From Chitinophaga sp. CB10 (GTDB taxonomy: Bacteria > Bacteroidota > Bacteroidia > Chitinophagales > Chitinophagaceae): a stretch of DNA of 64,000 bases. Shown one piece after another: positions 8,274 through 17,691 of the stretch. The stretch covers positions 62,001 through 126,000 of the forward strand of contig MLAV02000003.1 of assembly GCA_001870995.2 (NCBI GenBank), read 5' to 3'. The notes under the pieces are model-generated. The model saw only the letters and a program-made list of their open reading frames with translations, did no database searches and was not told the origin of the DNA. A program made the position numbers and the translations under genes. Positions within the stretch are counted from its first letter, which is position 1, and the number at the start of each line of letters is the position of its first letter.

Positions 8274-10187
8274 ATGTCGTACCCATACCAGATCAAGAAC
8301 ATTGAAGAATACCAGCAGGCTTATCAACAGAGCGTAATGGACCCGGAAGGGTTCTGGGCCAATATTGCAGACCATTTCATGTGGCGCCGCAAGTGGGATA
8401 AAGTGCTGGATTGGAATTTTAAGGACCCGGAAATTAAGTGGTTCCAGGGCGGTAAACTGAATATTACCGAAAACTGCCTGGACAGACACCTCGGTACCCT
8501 CGGCAGCCAGCCGGCTATCATCTGGGAACCAAACGATCCCGAAGAAAGACACCGCATCCTCACCTACCGTGAATTATATAATAAAGTAGTCCAGTTCGCC
8601 AATGTACTCAAAAACAATGGCGTTAAAAAAGGCGATCGCGTATGTATATACATGGGCATGATCCCTGAACTGGCCATCGCCGTACTGGCCTGCGCCCGCA
8701 TCGGCGCCATCCACTCCGTGGTATTCGGCGGCTTCTCCGCACAGTCTATTGCCGACAGGATCAAGGACGCTTCCTGCAGCCTGGTTATCACCTGCGACGG
8801 CGCTTACCGCGGCAACAAGGACATCCCGCTGAAATCCGTTATAGACGACGCCCTCATGGGATGCCCTACCGTAGAAAAAGTAATCGTGTGCACCCGCACC
8901 CGCACTCCCGTAAGCATGCTCAAAGGCAGGGACGTATGGTGGGAAGATGAGATCAAAGCGGTAGAAACCATGGGCAACCCGCCGGTAGCAGCGGAAGAAA
9001 TGGACGCGGAAGACATGCTCTTCATCCTCTACACCTCCGGCTCCACCGGTAAACCGAAAGGCGTCGTGCATACCTGCGGCGGTTACATGGTGTACGCCAA
9101 CTACACTTTTGTAAACACATTCCAATACCAGCCGGGCGAAGTGTACTTCTGTACCGCCGATATCGGATGGATCACCGGCCACAGCTACATTATTTACGGC
9201 CCTCTTTCCGCAGGCGCCACCACCCTCATGTTCGAAGGGGTACCTACCTACCCTGACGCCGGCCGCCTCTGGGAGATTGTAGATAAATTCCGTGTCAACA
9301 CCTTATATACCGCGCCAACAGCCATCCGCAGCCTCATGGGCTTTGGCCTCGGCCCTGTCAACCATAAAGACCTCAGCTCCCTCCGTAAACTGGGCTCCGT
9401 AGGCGAACCTATCAACGAAGAAGCATGGCATTGGTTTAAAGACAATATCGGTAAAGGCAGATGCCCGATCGTAGATACCTGGTGGCAGACAGAAACCGGC
9501 GGTATCATGATCACGCCAATTGCCGGCGTCACCAAGGAAAAACCGGGTTATGCCACCCTCCCGCTGCCAGGCGTACAGCCTATCCTGGTAGACGAAAACG
9601 GGAAGGAAATCAAAGGCAACGGCGTAAACGGCAACCTCTGTATCAAGTTCCCATGGCCTGGTATGCTCCGCACTACCTATGGGGATCATGAGCGTTTCCG
9701 CAACACCTACTTCTCTACGTACGAGAACCTCTACTTCACCGGCGACGGCTGCCTCCGCGATGAGGACGGCTACTACCGCATCACCGGCCGTGTAGACGAC
9801 GTGCTGAACGTGAGCGGCCACCGCATCGGCACCGCCGAAGTGGAAAATGCCATCAACATGCACGCCGGCGTGGTGGAAAGCGCGGTAGTAGGCTATCCGC
9901 ACGACATCAAAGGCCAGGGTATATACGCCTACGTAACCATGGAAAAGCTGACCCACGACGCGGAACTCACCAAAAAAGACATCGCACAGACTGTAGCCAG
10001 GATCATCGGCCCTATCGCCAAACCGGATAAAATCCAGTTTGTAAGCGGCCTGCCAAAAACAAGGTCCGGCAAAATCATGCGCCGCATCCTGCGCAAGATC
10101 GCTGAAAATGATATGGACAACCTCGGCGATACCTCTACCCTCCTCGATCCGGGTGTGGTAGAAGAAATCAAACGCGGTAAATTGTAA
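8274..10187 (+). CDS. acs: Acetyl-CoA synthetase (AMP-forming)
   Basis: Activates acetate with ATP to acetyl-AMP and then acetyl-CoA, letting the cell use acetate; cytosolic. The 637-residue length is typical. Adenylate-forming motifs are present: YTSGSTGKPKGVVHT (about residues 252-266), the DTWWQTETGG motif, and the hinge region ITGRVDDVLNVSGHRIGTAEVE. The C-terminal PKTRSGKIMRR contains Lys600, the lysine acetylated in homologues to switch off the first half-reaction. It stands alone, with a terminator 13 bases after the stop, so it is probably monocistronic. Confidence 0.98.
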   Translation: MSYPYQIKNIEEYQQAYQQSVMDPEGFWANIADHFMWRRKWDKVLDWNFKDPEIKWFQGGKLNITENCLDRHLGTLGSQPAIIWEPNDPEERHRILTYRELYNKVVQFANVLKNNGVKKGDRVCIYMGMIPELAIAVLACARIGAIHSVVFGGFSAQSIADRIKDASCSLVITCDGAYRGNKDIPLKSVIDDALMGCPTVEKVIVCTRTRTPVSMLKGRDVWWEDEIKAVETMGNPPVAAEEMDAEDMLFILYTSGSTGKPKGVVHTCGGYMVYANYTFVNTFQYQPGEVYFCTADIGWITGHSYIIYGPLSAGATTLMFEGVPTYPDAGRLWEIVDKFRVNTLYTAPTAIRSLMGFGLGPVNHKDLSSLRKLGSVGEPINEEAWHWFKDNIGKGRCPIVDTWWQTETGGIMITPIAGVTKEKPGYATLPLPGVQPILVDENGKEIKGNGVNGNLCIKFPWPGMLRTTYGDHERFRNTYFSTYENLYFTGDGCLRDEDGYYRITGRVDDVLNVSGHRIGTAEVENAINMHAGVVESAVVGYPHDIKGQGIYAYVTMEKLTHDAELTKKDIAQTVARIIGPIAKPDKIQFVSGLPKTRSGKIMRRILRKIAENDMDNLGDTSTLLDPGVVEEIKRGKL

Positions 10188-10199
10188 TACCTATATATA

Positions 10200-10230
10200 G
10201 CAGCTGCCACTGAAAGGCAGCTGCTTTTTT
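10200..10230 (+). terminator. Terminator of acs
   Basis: A perfect 9-bp stem GCAGCTGCC (10200-10208) / GGCAGCTGC (10216-10224) is followed by six Ts. Confidence 0.9.
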
Positions 10231-10303
10231 ATCCACACGCCTGCACCGTTTTTATTGGTAGCTTCGCTATATACCGTGGTCTGCCACCGGAAACAGCTAT
10301 TGT

Positions 10304-11248
10304 ATGAAATTGCTCAAACGCCTCGGATACACGCTCCTAGCCCTCTTCCTCCTGTTGAACCTGATCGCCGCTTTTCATGCGTGGAAGTTCACCCACTTTT
10401 ACGACGACCCCCATCATATCAATAAGAAGCCGGAACAGATGTCCGTCAGCGAAAAGATGCAGATGATCCTGCTAGGTGTTCGTATATCCAAGTCCGTTAT
10501 AAAGCAGTTCCCGGATACGGTTTATAAAGAGGTGGACCTAACCACCGCAAATGGCATTCGTATCAACGCCTGGTGGATCCCTGTGGCCCACCCGGTTGGC
10601 AACGTGATCCTCTTCCATGGCTACAATGGTTCCAAACAGGGTCCGCTGCCGGAAGCGGCTTATTTCCGCAGCCTGGGCTACAATACACTGCTGGTCGACT
10701 TCCGGGCACATGGCAACAGTGGCGGGAATACCTGCAGTATCGGGTTTTATGAAAAGGAAGAGGTAAAGCTTGCCATGGATTATGTGCAGCGGCAATCCAA
10801 ACAACCGATTGTACTCTGGGGCGTCAGCATGGGGGCCGCCGCCATCCTGAACGGCATCGCTCATTACGGGCTGCGACCTGCTAAAATAATTCTCGAATGC
10901 CCCTACGCCACCCTCGTGGACGCTGTCAACAGCCGCATGCGGGCCGTACGCCTGCCCACCACGCCGCTATCGCAGCTCCTCACCTTCTGGGGCGGACTGG
11001 AACAGGGCTTCTGGGGCTTTGGCATGCAGCCGGCCGCCTACGCCAAAAAGGTAACCATGCCTACGCTATACTTCTGGGGAAAGGACGACATCCGGGTGAT
11101 GGCACATGAAACCCGGTCCATTTTTAACAACCTGGGTACAAAGCAGAAGCAGTTATATATCGTTGAAAAAGCCGGTCATGAATCGTTTTGCCGCAAAGTG
11201 CCGGCGGAATGGAAAAAGGAAGTACGGCAGTTCCTGCAAAAGCGGTAA
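10304..11248 (+). CDS. Membrane-anchored alpha/beta hydrolase
   Basis: A serine hydrolase of unknown substrate, 314 residues. An N-terminal hydrophobic segment (about residues 8-24) would anchor it in the inner membrane with the catalytic domain outside. The oxyanion-hole motif LFHGYNGS lies at 103-110, the nucleophile elbow GVSMGAA carries Ser175, the acid is probably Asp261 or Asp262 in GKDD, and the base is His292 in AGHESF. The fold resembles the YfhR/BEM46-like group of alpha/beta hydrolases. It is transcribed alone after the acs terminator and converges with the L,D-transpeptidase gene. Confidence 0.88.
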   Translation: MKLLKRLGYTLLALFLLLNLIAAFHAWKFTHFYDDPHHINKKPEQMSVSEKMQMILLGVRISKSVIKQFPDTVYKEVDLTTANGIRINAWWIPVAHPVGNVILFHGYNGSKQGPLPEAAYFRSLGYNTLLVDFRAHGNSGGNTCSIGFYEKEEVKLAMDYVQRQSKQPIVLWGVSMGAAAILNGIAHYGLRPAKIILECPYATLVDAVNSRMRAVRLPTTPLSQLLTFWGGLEQGFWGFGMQPAAYAKKVTMPTLYFWGKDDIRVMAHETRSIFNNLGTKQKQLYIVEKAGHESFCRKVPAEWKKEVRQFLQKR

Positions 11249-11281
11249 TAAAAAAGCGCGCACCATCCGAGTGGAGCGCGC
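11248..11281 (-). terminator. Probable distal terminator of the L,D-transpeptidase gene
   Basis: GCGCGC (11256-11261) pairs with GCGCGC (11276-11281), extended by ACCA/TGGA inside. A T-tract (TTTTTTATTA) follows only on the minus strand. It lies about 150 bases past the minus-strand stop, implying a long 3' untranslated region. Confidence 0.6.
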
Positions 11282-11432
11282 CCCTTCACAGGATCATACC
11301 CGCCTATATATGTGGATTCATGGAACCTTCCTCAGCGGAACAGGCTCCATTACATGCGATCCGGGGAGCTATCCCAAATATAGACAGCGTCGCTGCCATC
11401 CGAAATCACCTGCGTATTCCTGTTAAAAAATC

Positions 11433-11999
11433 TTATTTCCTGATAACAACCGGCGTACCAACTTTTATGTACTCAAATAATTCGTTTACGTCCCGGTTTT
11501 TCATACTAATGCAGCCCAGCGTCCAGTTAATACGGCCATCCACATAGGCGTCCGTAATGCCGGAACCGGCCTCCACGCCATGTATCCCGATACCGCCGCC
11601 CGGCGTTGCAGAGGCAGCAATAAGGCCGTTTTCCTGCATAGCCCTGAACTTCTGTAAGCTTTCCTCATTCGGGTAGTCCAGCAGCAGGAACCGGCTCCAC
11701 AATTTGTCTATCCGCTTGCTTTGAATATGAAAGGTTCCTTCCGGCGTGAGCCGGTCGCCTTCCCGGCGTTTATCCGCCTGGTCGCGGTTGCCGAAAACGA
11801 CTTTGTAAATTTTCCGCAAGGTAACATCTTCATACACATACATGCGGTAATCACTTTTATCAATTAGTAAAAAGATCTTGTCTGCATCAATGTTTGAGGA
11901 GGTGAGTCGCACATTGTACAGATCATTGTTGTTCACAAACCCTGTCAACGTGCATAAAAACAACAGGGCTGCGATCCAATAAAGACGGCACTTTTCCAT
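11433..11999 (-). CDS. L,D-transpeptidase (YkuD domain)
   Basis: Predicted to form or edit L,D-crosslinks or attachments in peptidoglycan, acting in the periplasm. The 188-residue protein has a signal or anchor sequence (residues 7-22) followed by a YkuD domain from about residue 42. The catalytic motif is present as GIHGVE (His140) and WTLGCISMKN (Cys163), matching the family pattern HG...GCxxM. The region TPEGTFHIQSK is also typical. It has its own terminator on the far side and a separate one between it and the upstream protease gene, so it is likely transcribed alone. Confidence 0.92.
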   Translation of the reverse strand: MEKCRLYWIAALLFLCTLTGFVNNNDLYNVRLTSSNIDADKIFLLIDKSDYRMYVYEDVTLRKIYKVVFGNRDQADKRREGDRLTPEGTFHIQSKRIDKLWSRFLLLDYPNEESLQKFRAMQENGLIAASATPGGGIGIHGVEAGSGITDAYVDGRINWTLGCISMKNRDVNELFEYIKVGTPVVIRK

Positions 12000-12076
12000 A
12001 GGGTATTCGATAATTCCCCCTTAACGCAGGACGACCTTCTTTTATTGTGTTTTTGGCCTGGCTGACCAACTCCTGT

Positions 12077-12115
12077 AAAAACACAGCGGGCAGACAATTA
12101 AATGCCTGCCCGCTG
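12077..12115 (-). terminator. Terminator of the M16 protease gene
   Basis: A perfect 10-bp stem CAGCGGGCAG (12084-12093) / CTGCCCGCTG (12106-12115) is followed on the minus strand by TGTTTTTA. Confidence 0.85.
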
Positions 12116-12139
12116 TTGATAATTATCCGAATGGATGAC

Positions 12140-15082
12140 TTAGTAACCAAAGATTTCTTCCAGGGAAACCTTTTTCACTTCACCCAGTTTTTTCAGATCG
12201 TCCATATTTACTTTCTTCTCGCTGGCCACAATGCAGTAGATGTATGGCTTGTTGGCGAGGTTGCTGTCATGGAATTTCTTCACTTCATCGAAGTTCATTT
12301 TATCGATGGACTCGTACACCGGTTTGCGGATATCATAGTCCAGTCCCAGCTTTTGAGCGGCCAGGTAGCTGAAAATGATACCGTCATTGGTGATACGTTC
12401 GGTTTCGATATCCTGCTTCATGCTGAGCTTCGCCGTGGTCAGGCCTTTCTCTGAACGCGGAATGACATTCAGCAGTTCGTTCATGCCGGCAATAGCCTCG
12501 TTCATTTTATCGGCCTGGCAGCCTACATAGGCGATGGTAGAATACTTCTCATTCTTTCTGTCCGGAGCGGCATAGAAAGCGTAGGTGGAGTAAGCCAGGG
12601 CTTTGGATTCACGGATGGTCTGGAATACGATGGATCCCATGCCGCCGCCAAAGTAGTTATTAAACAGGTTGATGATAGCGGTATTTGACGGATCGTATTC
12701 GCCGTTGTTTCTTACCCAGTTAACTTCAGACTGCACCATGTCGTAATCGGCAAACAGCACCTGCGGCGTATTGGTAGCCTGCTTGCTGAATTTAACAGCC
12801 GGCGGCGCGGTGGCAAAAGTAGCCGGTACTTTGTGCAGGCGCGCGATATCCGCTTCTGCAGCAGCCAGGGTTTGAGGACCCCAGTAAATGATGGTGTGTT
12901 TGTAATTCATCAGGTTGTGCAGCATGTCTGTCAGCTCTTTTGCTGTCAGCGCATCCAGGTCAGCCTGCGGCAGGGTATAGTTGAAAGGATTCTTGGGACC
13001 ATACATGGCGTAGTTGCTCAATCCTTTCTGGATGTTGCCTTTATTCAGCTTACTGTCCGCCCGCACTTTATTCAGGCGGCTTTTCAGGGCAGCCAGCGCA
13101 GCGTCGTTTGGCTGGCAGTTAGCGATGATATGCTCGAATAAGGATACTGCTTTGTCAAAGTTTTCCTGCAGGCCGCTGATCGTTACAGTGGTGTTTTCGC
13201 TACCGGCCTGTACGCTGAAGTTACAAGCGATGTTGTAGAACTCTTTACTGATCTGATCTGCGGTATATTTATCCGTGCTGAGGAACTGCAGGTAGCTGGC
13301 AGCCAGCATCAGTTTTTTATCGTTCAGGGTACCGATGTCGAAACGGTAATAGAGGCGGAACAGGCCATTGTCCTTGTTCTGCACGTATAAAACATCGGCG
13401 TTGCCTACTTTACCTTTCTGGATGTCTTTCTGGTAATCGAGCCACTGTGGCTGCACCGGCGTGGCCGGCATGGCGGCGATCTGCTCCAGGAATGGGGACT
13501 GTGCTTCCCTGTTTACTTCCACCGGCGTGATGGCAGGTTTTTCTACTTTTTCGATATTCTTATCTTCTCCTTTACGTTTGTACAGGAGTACGTAGTTGTT
13601 GCCCAGGTATTTGTTGGCGTAATCGATGATCTGCTGTTTGGTAACAGTGCTCATATCGGTTACATAGGCCACATCAGAAGCCCAGTTTTTACCGCGGCTT
13701 TTGATAAACCCGTCCATCATACTGTTGGCGCGGTTGCCGTTGTTTTCCAGGCCTTGCAGTTCGGAAAGTTTGGCGTTGTTCACGATGGCTTTAACGAGCG
13801 ACTCATCGAACTGGCCTTTTTTCAGGATGTCGATCTGGCCGAGGAGCAATGATTTGACATCTTCCAGGGATTGGCCTGGTTTGGCTTTACCGGAGAGTAT
13901 CAGGATGGAATAGTCTTTCCATTGCAGGAGGTCAGCGCCGGCGGAGAGTACTTCCTGTTTTTTATTCAGGTTGAGGTCAAACAGTCCGGCTTTGCCATTT
14001 TGCAGGATGGCGGACATTACGCCCAGCAGCAGGTTGGATTTGGTATCCAGTGCGCCCGGCATTCTGAAGGCGATCATTACATTTTCCGCATCCGGGCCCA
14101 TCACTGTTTTTACGATTGGCGCAGCGATCGGCTTTTCAGGCGCCGGTTTATATTCTTTCACCGGCTTCGGCTTCATGTAGCTGAAGCGCTGGTCAATGAC
14201 TTTGATGACATAATCCGGATCGAAGTCGCCCGCCATTACGATGGCCATGTTATTAGGCACATAGTACTCGTTGTAGAACTGGCGGATAGCCTTGAGGTTC
14301 GGATTTTTCAGGTGTTCCACGGTACCGATGGTAGATTGCTGACCATAGTTGTTGGTAGGGAATATGGTGCTCAGCATGGTTTCGTACATCTTACGGCCAT
14401 CATTGTCCAGTCCGCGGTTTTTCTCTTCGTACACGGCTTCCAGCTCTGTATGGAACAGGCGGAAAACCGGGTCCCTGAAGCGTTCTGCCTGTACGGCCAG
14501 GTATTTATCCACCGCGTTGGAGGGGATATCTTCCTCATAGATGGTTTCTTCCGTCCAGGTGTGGGCGTTGGTTCCCTGCGCGCCCATGGCCGTCATGAGT
14601 TTATCGTACTCATTGGCAATGGCGTATTTGGCGGCAATACCGGAGACGCTGTCGATCTGGCGGTACACTGCTTTGCGGGCGTCGGCGCCGGTGGTTTTAT
14701 TGTATTTGTCGTAGAGAGATTCAATCTGATCGAGGTAAGGCTTTTCCTTTGACCAGTCGAGCGTTCCGTATGTCTGTGTGCCTTTGAAGAGCAGGTGCTC
14801 CAGGTAGTGGGCCAGTCCTGTATGATCCTTGGGGTCATTGTTACTTCCTGCGCGGGTACCGATCAGGGTCTGTATCCTTGGATCTTTTTTGTTAACGCTG
14901 AGGATAACAGTGAGTCCATTTTTCAGGGTGTAGAAACGGGCCTTCATCGGGTCGTTGGTTACGTACTTGTAGGTGTAACCTCCCGAGCTGGCTTCTTTCC
15001 ACTCGTATTTATCCTGTGCTCCGGCCATTGAAAATGAGCCTGCGAGCACAAATACCAGGGTCGCCTGTTTAAGAATTCTCAT
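12140..15082 (-). CDS. M16-family zinc metalloprotease, tandem-domain type
   Basis: A 980-residue exported protease of the pitrilysin/insulinase family. The signal peptide ends near AGAQ (residue 22). The inverted zinc motif HYLEH is at residues 92-96 (His92, Glu95, His96), and the downstream Glu ligand lies in AVYEEKNRG. The second half repeats the M16 fold without a zinc motif, as in the two-domain family members that enclose short peptides in a chamber. It is probably periplasmic or outer-membrane associated and degrades peptides. A -7 box TATATTTG lies 30 bases upstream and a terminator follows, so it is likely monocistronic. Confidence 0.93.
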   Translation of the reverse strand: MRILKQATLVFVLAGSFSMAGAQDKYEWKEASSGGYTYKYVTNDPMKARFYTLKNGLTVILSVNKKDPRIQTLIGTRAGSNNDPKDHTGLAHYLEHLLFKGTQTYGTLDWSKEKPYLDQIESLYDKYNKTTGADARKAVYRQIDSVSGIAAKYAIANEYDKLMTAMGAQGTNAHTWTEETIYEEDIPSNAVDKYLAVQAERFRDPVFRLFHTELEAVYEEKNRGLDNDGRKMYETMLSTIFPTNNYGQQSTIGTVEHLKNPNLKAIRQFYNEYYVPNNMAIVMAGDFDPDYVIKVIDQRFSYMKPKPVKEYKPAPEKPIAAPIVKTVMGPDAENVMIAFRMPGALDTKSNLLLGVMSAILQNGKAGLFDLNLNKKQEVLSAGADLLQWKDYSILILSGKAKPGQSLEDVKSLLLGQIDILKKGQFDESLVKAIVNNAKLSELQGLENNGNRANSMMDGFIKSRGKNWASDVAYVTDMSTVTKQQIIDYANKYLGNNYVLLYKRKGEDKNIEKVEKPAITPVEVNREAQSPFLEQIAAMPATPVQPQWLDYQKDIQKGKVGNADVLYVQNKDNGLFRLYYRFDIGTLNDKKLMLAASYLQFLSTDKYTADQISKEFYNIACNFSVQAGSENTTVTISGLQENFDKAVSLFEHIIANCQPNDAALAALKSRLNKVRADSKLNKGNIQKGLSNYAMYGPKNPFNYTLPQADLDALTAKELTDMLHNLMNYKHTIIYWGPQTLAAAEADIARLHKVPATFATAPPAVKFSKQATNTPQVLFADYDMVQSEVNWVRNNGEYDPSNTAIINLFNNYFGGGMGSIVFQTIRESKALAYSTYAFYAAPDRKNEKYSTIAYVGCQADKMNEAIAGMNELLNVIPRSEKGLTTAKLSMKQDIETERITNDGIIFSYLAAQKLGLDYDIRKPVYESIDKMNFDEVKKFHDSNLANKPYIYCIVASEKKVNMDDLKKLGEVKKVSLEEIFGY

Positions 15083-15111
15083 AAAATGATTGGTTTTTTA
15101 AAAATAGCACT

Positions 15112-15119
15112 CAAATATA
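15112..15119 (-). promoter_or_regulatory. -7 box of the M16 protease gene
   Basis: TATATTTG on the minus strand, 30 bases before the ATG. No good -33 TTG lies at the usual distance, so it may be weak or activator dependent. The palindrome at 15184-15201 lies about 70 bases further upstream. Confidence 0.5.
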
Positions 15120-15183
15120 GCCGGAACTATAAAAAAAACCTGTAAATGGGAGAGATAAATATATAAACGGCAACAGGAGGCCG

Positions 15184-15201
15184 ATTACAACCGGTTGTAA
15201 T
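15184..15201. promoter_or_regulatory. 18-bp perfect palindrome
   Basis: ATTACAACCGGTTGTAAT equals its own reverse complement. It sits between the last gene of the ECF operon and the M16 gene, both on the minus strand. It has no loop and no T-tract, so a dimeric regulator site is more likely than a terminator. Confidence 0.5.
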
Positions 15202-15242
15202 TATCCAGATGGAGGGAAAGGTACGTGTAACCGAGAGGGTTA

Positions 15243-15620
15243 TCAGGGGTTTAGCCCGGCGAGATGGCGGGAGGACGGCTTGTAGTTCACCGTGCTGACA
15301 AACATGGAGTCTACCTCGCTTACCGATGAAGCCAGGAGGATATTGTTTTTGCGGCCGGACGGGCGCCTGGCGCCGGAATGGGGGCGATAGACTTTTGCCG
15401 GCAGGCTGGCGTACACGGGGGCAGTTATTGCCTGGCGCTCCAGGGCATCTGCCGCGGCAAAGATCATCAGATCGTTATCCACAGGGCTTCCCGGGCTAGC
15501 CAATGCAGGAATGTTTTCTTCGGGTTGCGTTCCTACATGAACGCCGAGCAATCTCTTATCACAGGAATGTACCCATGCAATACAGCCAATGCAGGCCATA
15601 AGGGCAACTAATGAACGCAT
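15243..15620 (-). CDS. Small exported protein at the end of an ECF sigma operon
   Basis: A 125-residue protein of unknown function. A hydrophobic N-terminus with cysteines (LMACIGCIAWVHSC) suggests a signal peptide, possibly of lipoprotein type. The mature part has no recognised domain and is rich in Ser, Ala and Arg. It follows the barrel gene by 30 bases on the same strand, as the last member of a sigma / anti-sigma / barrel cluster, so it probably belongs to that envelope-related unit. Confidence 0.7.
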   Translation of the reverse strand: MRSLVALMACIGCIAWVHSCDKRLLGVHVGTQPEENIPALASPGSPVDNDLMIFAAADALERQAITAPVYASLPAKVYRPHSGARRPSGRKNNILLASSVSEVDSMFVSTVNYKPSSRHLAGLNP

Positions 15621-15650
15621 AATTTCAATTTAGCTTCTGGTCAAAAACAT

Positions 15651-16595
15651 TTAGAATCCGTTCAGGCGTAAACCGATGGAGAACGGATACTGCTGCAAAC
15701 CGTAGTCGTGCAGGGCGGTAAGCGCAAAATTAGCATACAGTTTAACCGGTCCGTAGCCCAGTTCACTGGCGAGGCCGAAGCGCCATTTGTTCAGATTGAA
15801 GTCGTCTGTTTTCCGGACTTTTCCTCTTTCTTCACTTACCTGTTTGGTTCTGCCTTTCAGGAGGTAACCTCCCTGAACCCCGAAGCTGGCCTGGAAGGCG
15901 CGCCCGGGCCGGGCAGGGTTGGAATTGAAGTTCAGCATTACCGGAATTGATATGTATTCGGCGAAGAGCTTGTTTTTCGAAAACTCTACCGTATCACGGA
16001 TGATAGTGGTAGGATAGCCCGGCTGATAAGTAATGTTACGGGCAAATCGATAGTTATTCATTTCCAATCCTACAGCATATAACAAGTTAAGTTTGTGTTT
16101 TGTTATATTAAGTCGCTGTTCCAGCAGCCAGATATTAAAATTGATAGATTTTCCGGTGATCAGCTTGAATTCTGAAGGGGTGAGCGGCTCGCTGGCGGAC
16201 CTCGGGGCCATGGTTGCCAGGCCTACGGCAGAGTAACTATAGGCGTCCTTATTGGCCGTCAGCTGGGTATATTGGTTAACCCCTGTGAAATAGTTTATAT
16301 ATGCGGCGCCCATGTAATCGCTCCGGTCAATATAGTTATTGAACCCGAGGTCGAATACAAAAAACTTAGTCTGCAGATTTTTTTTGAGTTTATTTCTCGC
16401 GTAGGCGGTATCGCTGTAGAACTTGTAGCTGTTACGGCCTTTATCGTTCTTACTCTTTATGATGATGAGCCCTTTAATCTGGATGGTATCAGCCGTAGCT
16501 GCGGGGTCTTTGTATGTATCAACAGCTTTCTGGGCATGAGTTAATCCGGACCACAACATCAACAGCAACAGTGTGAGTAAACTTTTATGCTTCAT
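15651..16595 (-). CDS. Outer-membrane beta-barrel protein (PorT-like)
   Basis: A 314-residue protein with a clear signal peptide (cleavage near THAQ, residue 22) followed by alternating hydrophobic and polar strands typical of small Bacteroidota outer-membrane barrels. It ends in a C-terminal strand with aromatic residues (FSIGLRLNGF). Central strands such as LNLLYAVGLEMNNYRF and FQASFGVQGGYLLKG fit the PorT-like group. It lies 16 bases after the anti-sigma gene, so it is probably made with it; it may be the envelope component monitored or controlled by the sigma factor. No transport substrate can be read from the sequence. Confidence 0.75.
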   Translation of the reverse strand: MKHKSLLTLLLLMLWSGLTHAQKAVDTYKDPAATADTIQIKGLIIIKSKNDKGRNSYKFYSDTAYARNKLKKNLQTKFFVFDLGFNNYIDRSDYMGAAYINYFTGVNQYTQLTANKDAYSYSAVGLATMAPRSASEPLTPSEFKLITGKSINFNIWLLEQRLNITKHKLNLLYAVGLEMNNYRFARNITYQPGYPTTIIRDTVEFSKNKLFAEYISIPVMLNFNSNPARPGRAFQASFGVQGGYLLKGRTKQVSEERGKVRKTDDFNLNKWRFGLASELGYGPVKLYANFALTALHDYGLQQYPFSIGLRLNGF

Positions 16596-16611
16596 ATGCT
16601 ATTTTCAAATA

Positions 16612-17664
16612 TTATTTATTCCTTTTCCGGGAGAAAAATTTAGCTACGTTCGTCACCTTATCCAGGATTTTGCTATCGCTGCCGCTTACTGAAATGATCA
16701 GTTCCCCTTTTATGCTTTCCTGTGCGGGATGGCTGGCGGCCGTGTTGGCGCTGGTGGTAGTAGCGTTGGCGGCGATCACCGGTTCCTTTTCTGCCGGCTT
16801 ATCCGCGGTCATCGGATGGGCAGCGGCTACGGCAGGGGTGTTTGCAGCGGGATTTTGTTTTTCAACAATTTCCTGGGAAGCGTTCCTGGGCGGCGGCAAT
16901 GGCACTGCGGAGACCTCTGGTTTATTCACCTGGCTGGCGGCAGCGGTTTGCGGAGCGGCTTCCTGGCGGGTGGCGGCGGCTTTATGTTTTACGGCAGCCG
17001 GCATTTTTACGGTGCTCTTTTCTGCGGAAGGAGGCGTTGTGACAGTATTTCTGTTAACTAAATCGTCGTCCTGATCCAGTACCGTTGGGGCTGGCGCCGG
17101 CACGGGTGTATTTTGCGGGGTAACATGCGCCAGCGTAGGTTTTGCGGGCGACTGCTCCTGTTCGGTATTGAATGGCAGGAGCCATACCAATACTCCGGCT
17201 ACCACGGCAGCGGCGGCGCCCCACCATACAGGGGAGATGCGGCGTACCGGCGTTTTGGCGGTACGGTAAAGGGAGGCCTTGTCCGCGAAAGGAATATGCT
17301 CCGATGGGTCCAGCCGGGCGGCCTGGAATTGGGCCAGGGTTTTAACTGCTTCGGAATTTGCCTGCAGGTGGCTGGTAAGTTCCAGCTGGCCGGCAGTATT
17401 CAGTTCGCCGTCAATATAATCGAGCATGAGGGCCTGTATGTGCTCATCGGCAGCCACGCCTCTGTACAGGGACTGCTTTTGCTCAAACACTACCTCCTCA
17501 TCAGGCGTCAGCCGGATGCTTTGCAACAGTTCCAGCTCCTGGCGGATGGCCGGATGCTGCTGCAGGAAGGCTTCCAGAGCTGCCTTTTCTTCCCCGCTCA
17601 ATTCGTTATCCACGTAGCTGAGCAGGTAAGACTCATAGTTTGATATGTTAATATCTATTGACAA
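16612..17664 (-). CDS. Membrane anti-sigma factor with duplicated N-terminal module, TTG start
   Basis: A 350-residue single-pass membrane protein encoded just after an ECF sigma gene, so very likely its anti-sigma factor. Residues 13-69 and 79-134 are two copies of one module: YVDNELSGEEK / YIDGELNTAGQ, then RLTPDEEVVF / RLDPSEHIPF, then KQSLYRG / KASLYRT. A transmembrane helix spans about 146-164. The rest is a long Pro/Ala/Thr/Lys-rich periplasmic region ending near VAKFFSRKRNK. An in-frame stop lies two codons before the TTG at 17664 and the next Met is residue 80, inside the second module, so TTG is the only start that keeps both modules. Confidence 0.8.
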   Translation of the reverse strand: MSIDINISNYESYLLSYVDNELSGEEKAALEAFLQQHPAIRQELELLQSIRLTPDEEVVFEQKQSLYRGVAADEHIQALMLDYIDGELNTAGQLELTSHLQANSEAVKTLAQFQAARLDPSEHIPFADKASLYRTAKTPVRRISPVWWGAAAAVVAGVLVWLLPFNTEQEQSPAKPTLAHVTPQNTPVPAPAPTVLDQDDDLVNRNTVTTPPSAEKSTVKMPAAVKHKAAATRQEAAPQTAAASQVNKPEVSAVPLPPPRNASQEIVEKQNPAANTPAVAAAHPMTADKPAEKEPVIAANATTTSANTAASHPAQESIKGELIISVSGSDSKILDKVTNVAKFFSRKRNK

Positions 17665-17691
17665 ACTGAATTATTAGCAATTATAATAATA

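Noticed and set aside
13871..14752. Plus-strand frame of 293 codons inside the M16 gene
   Set aside because: Antisense to the protease gene; no promoter or domain, and a His/Phe/Val-rich shadow composition.
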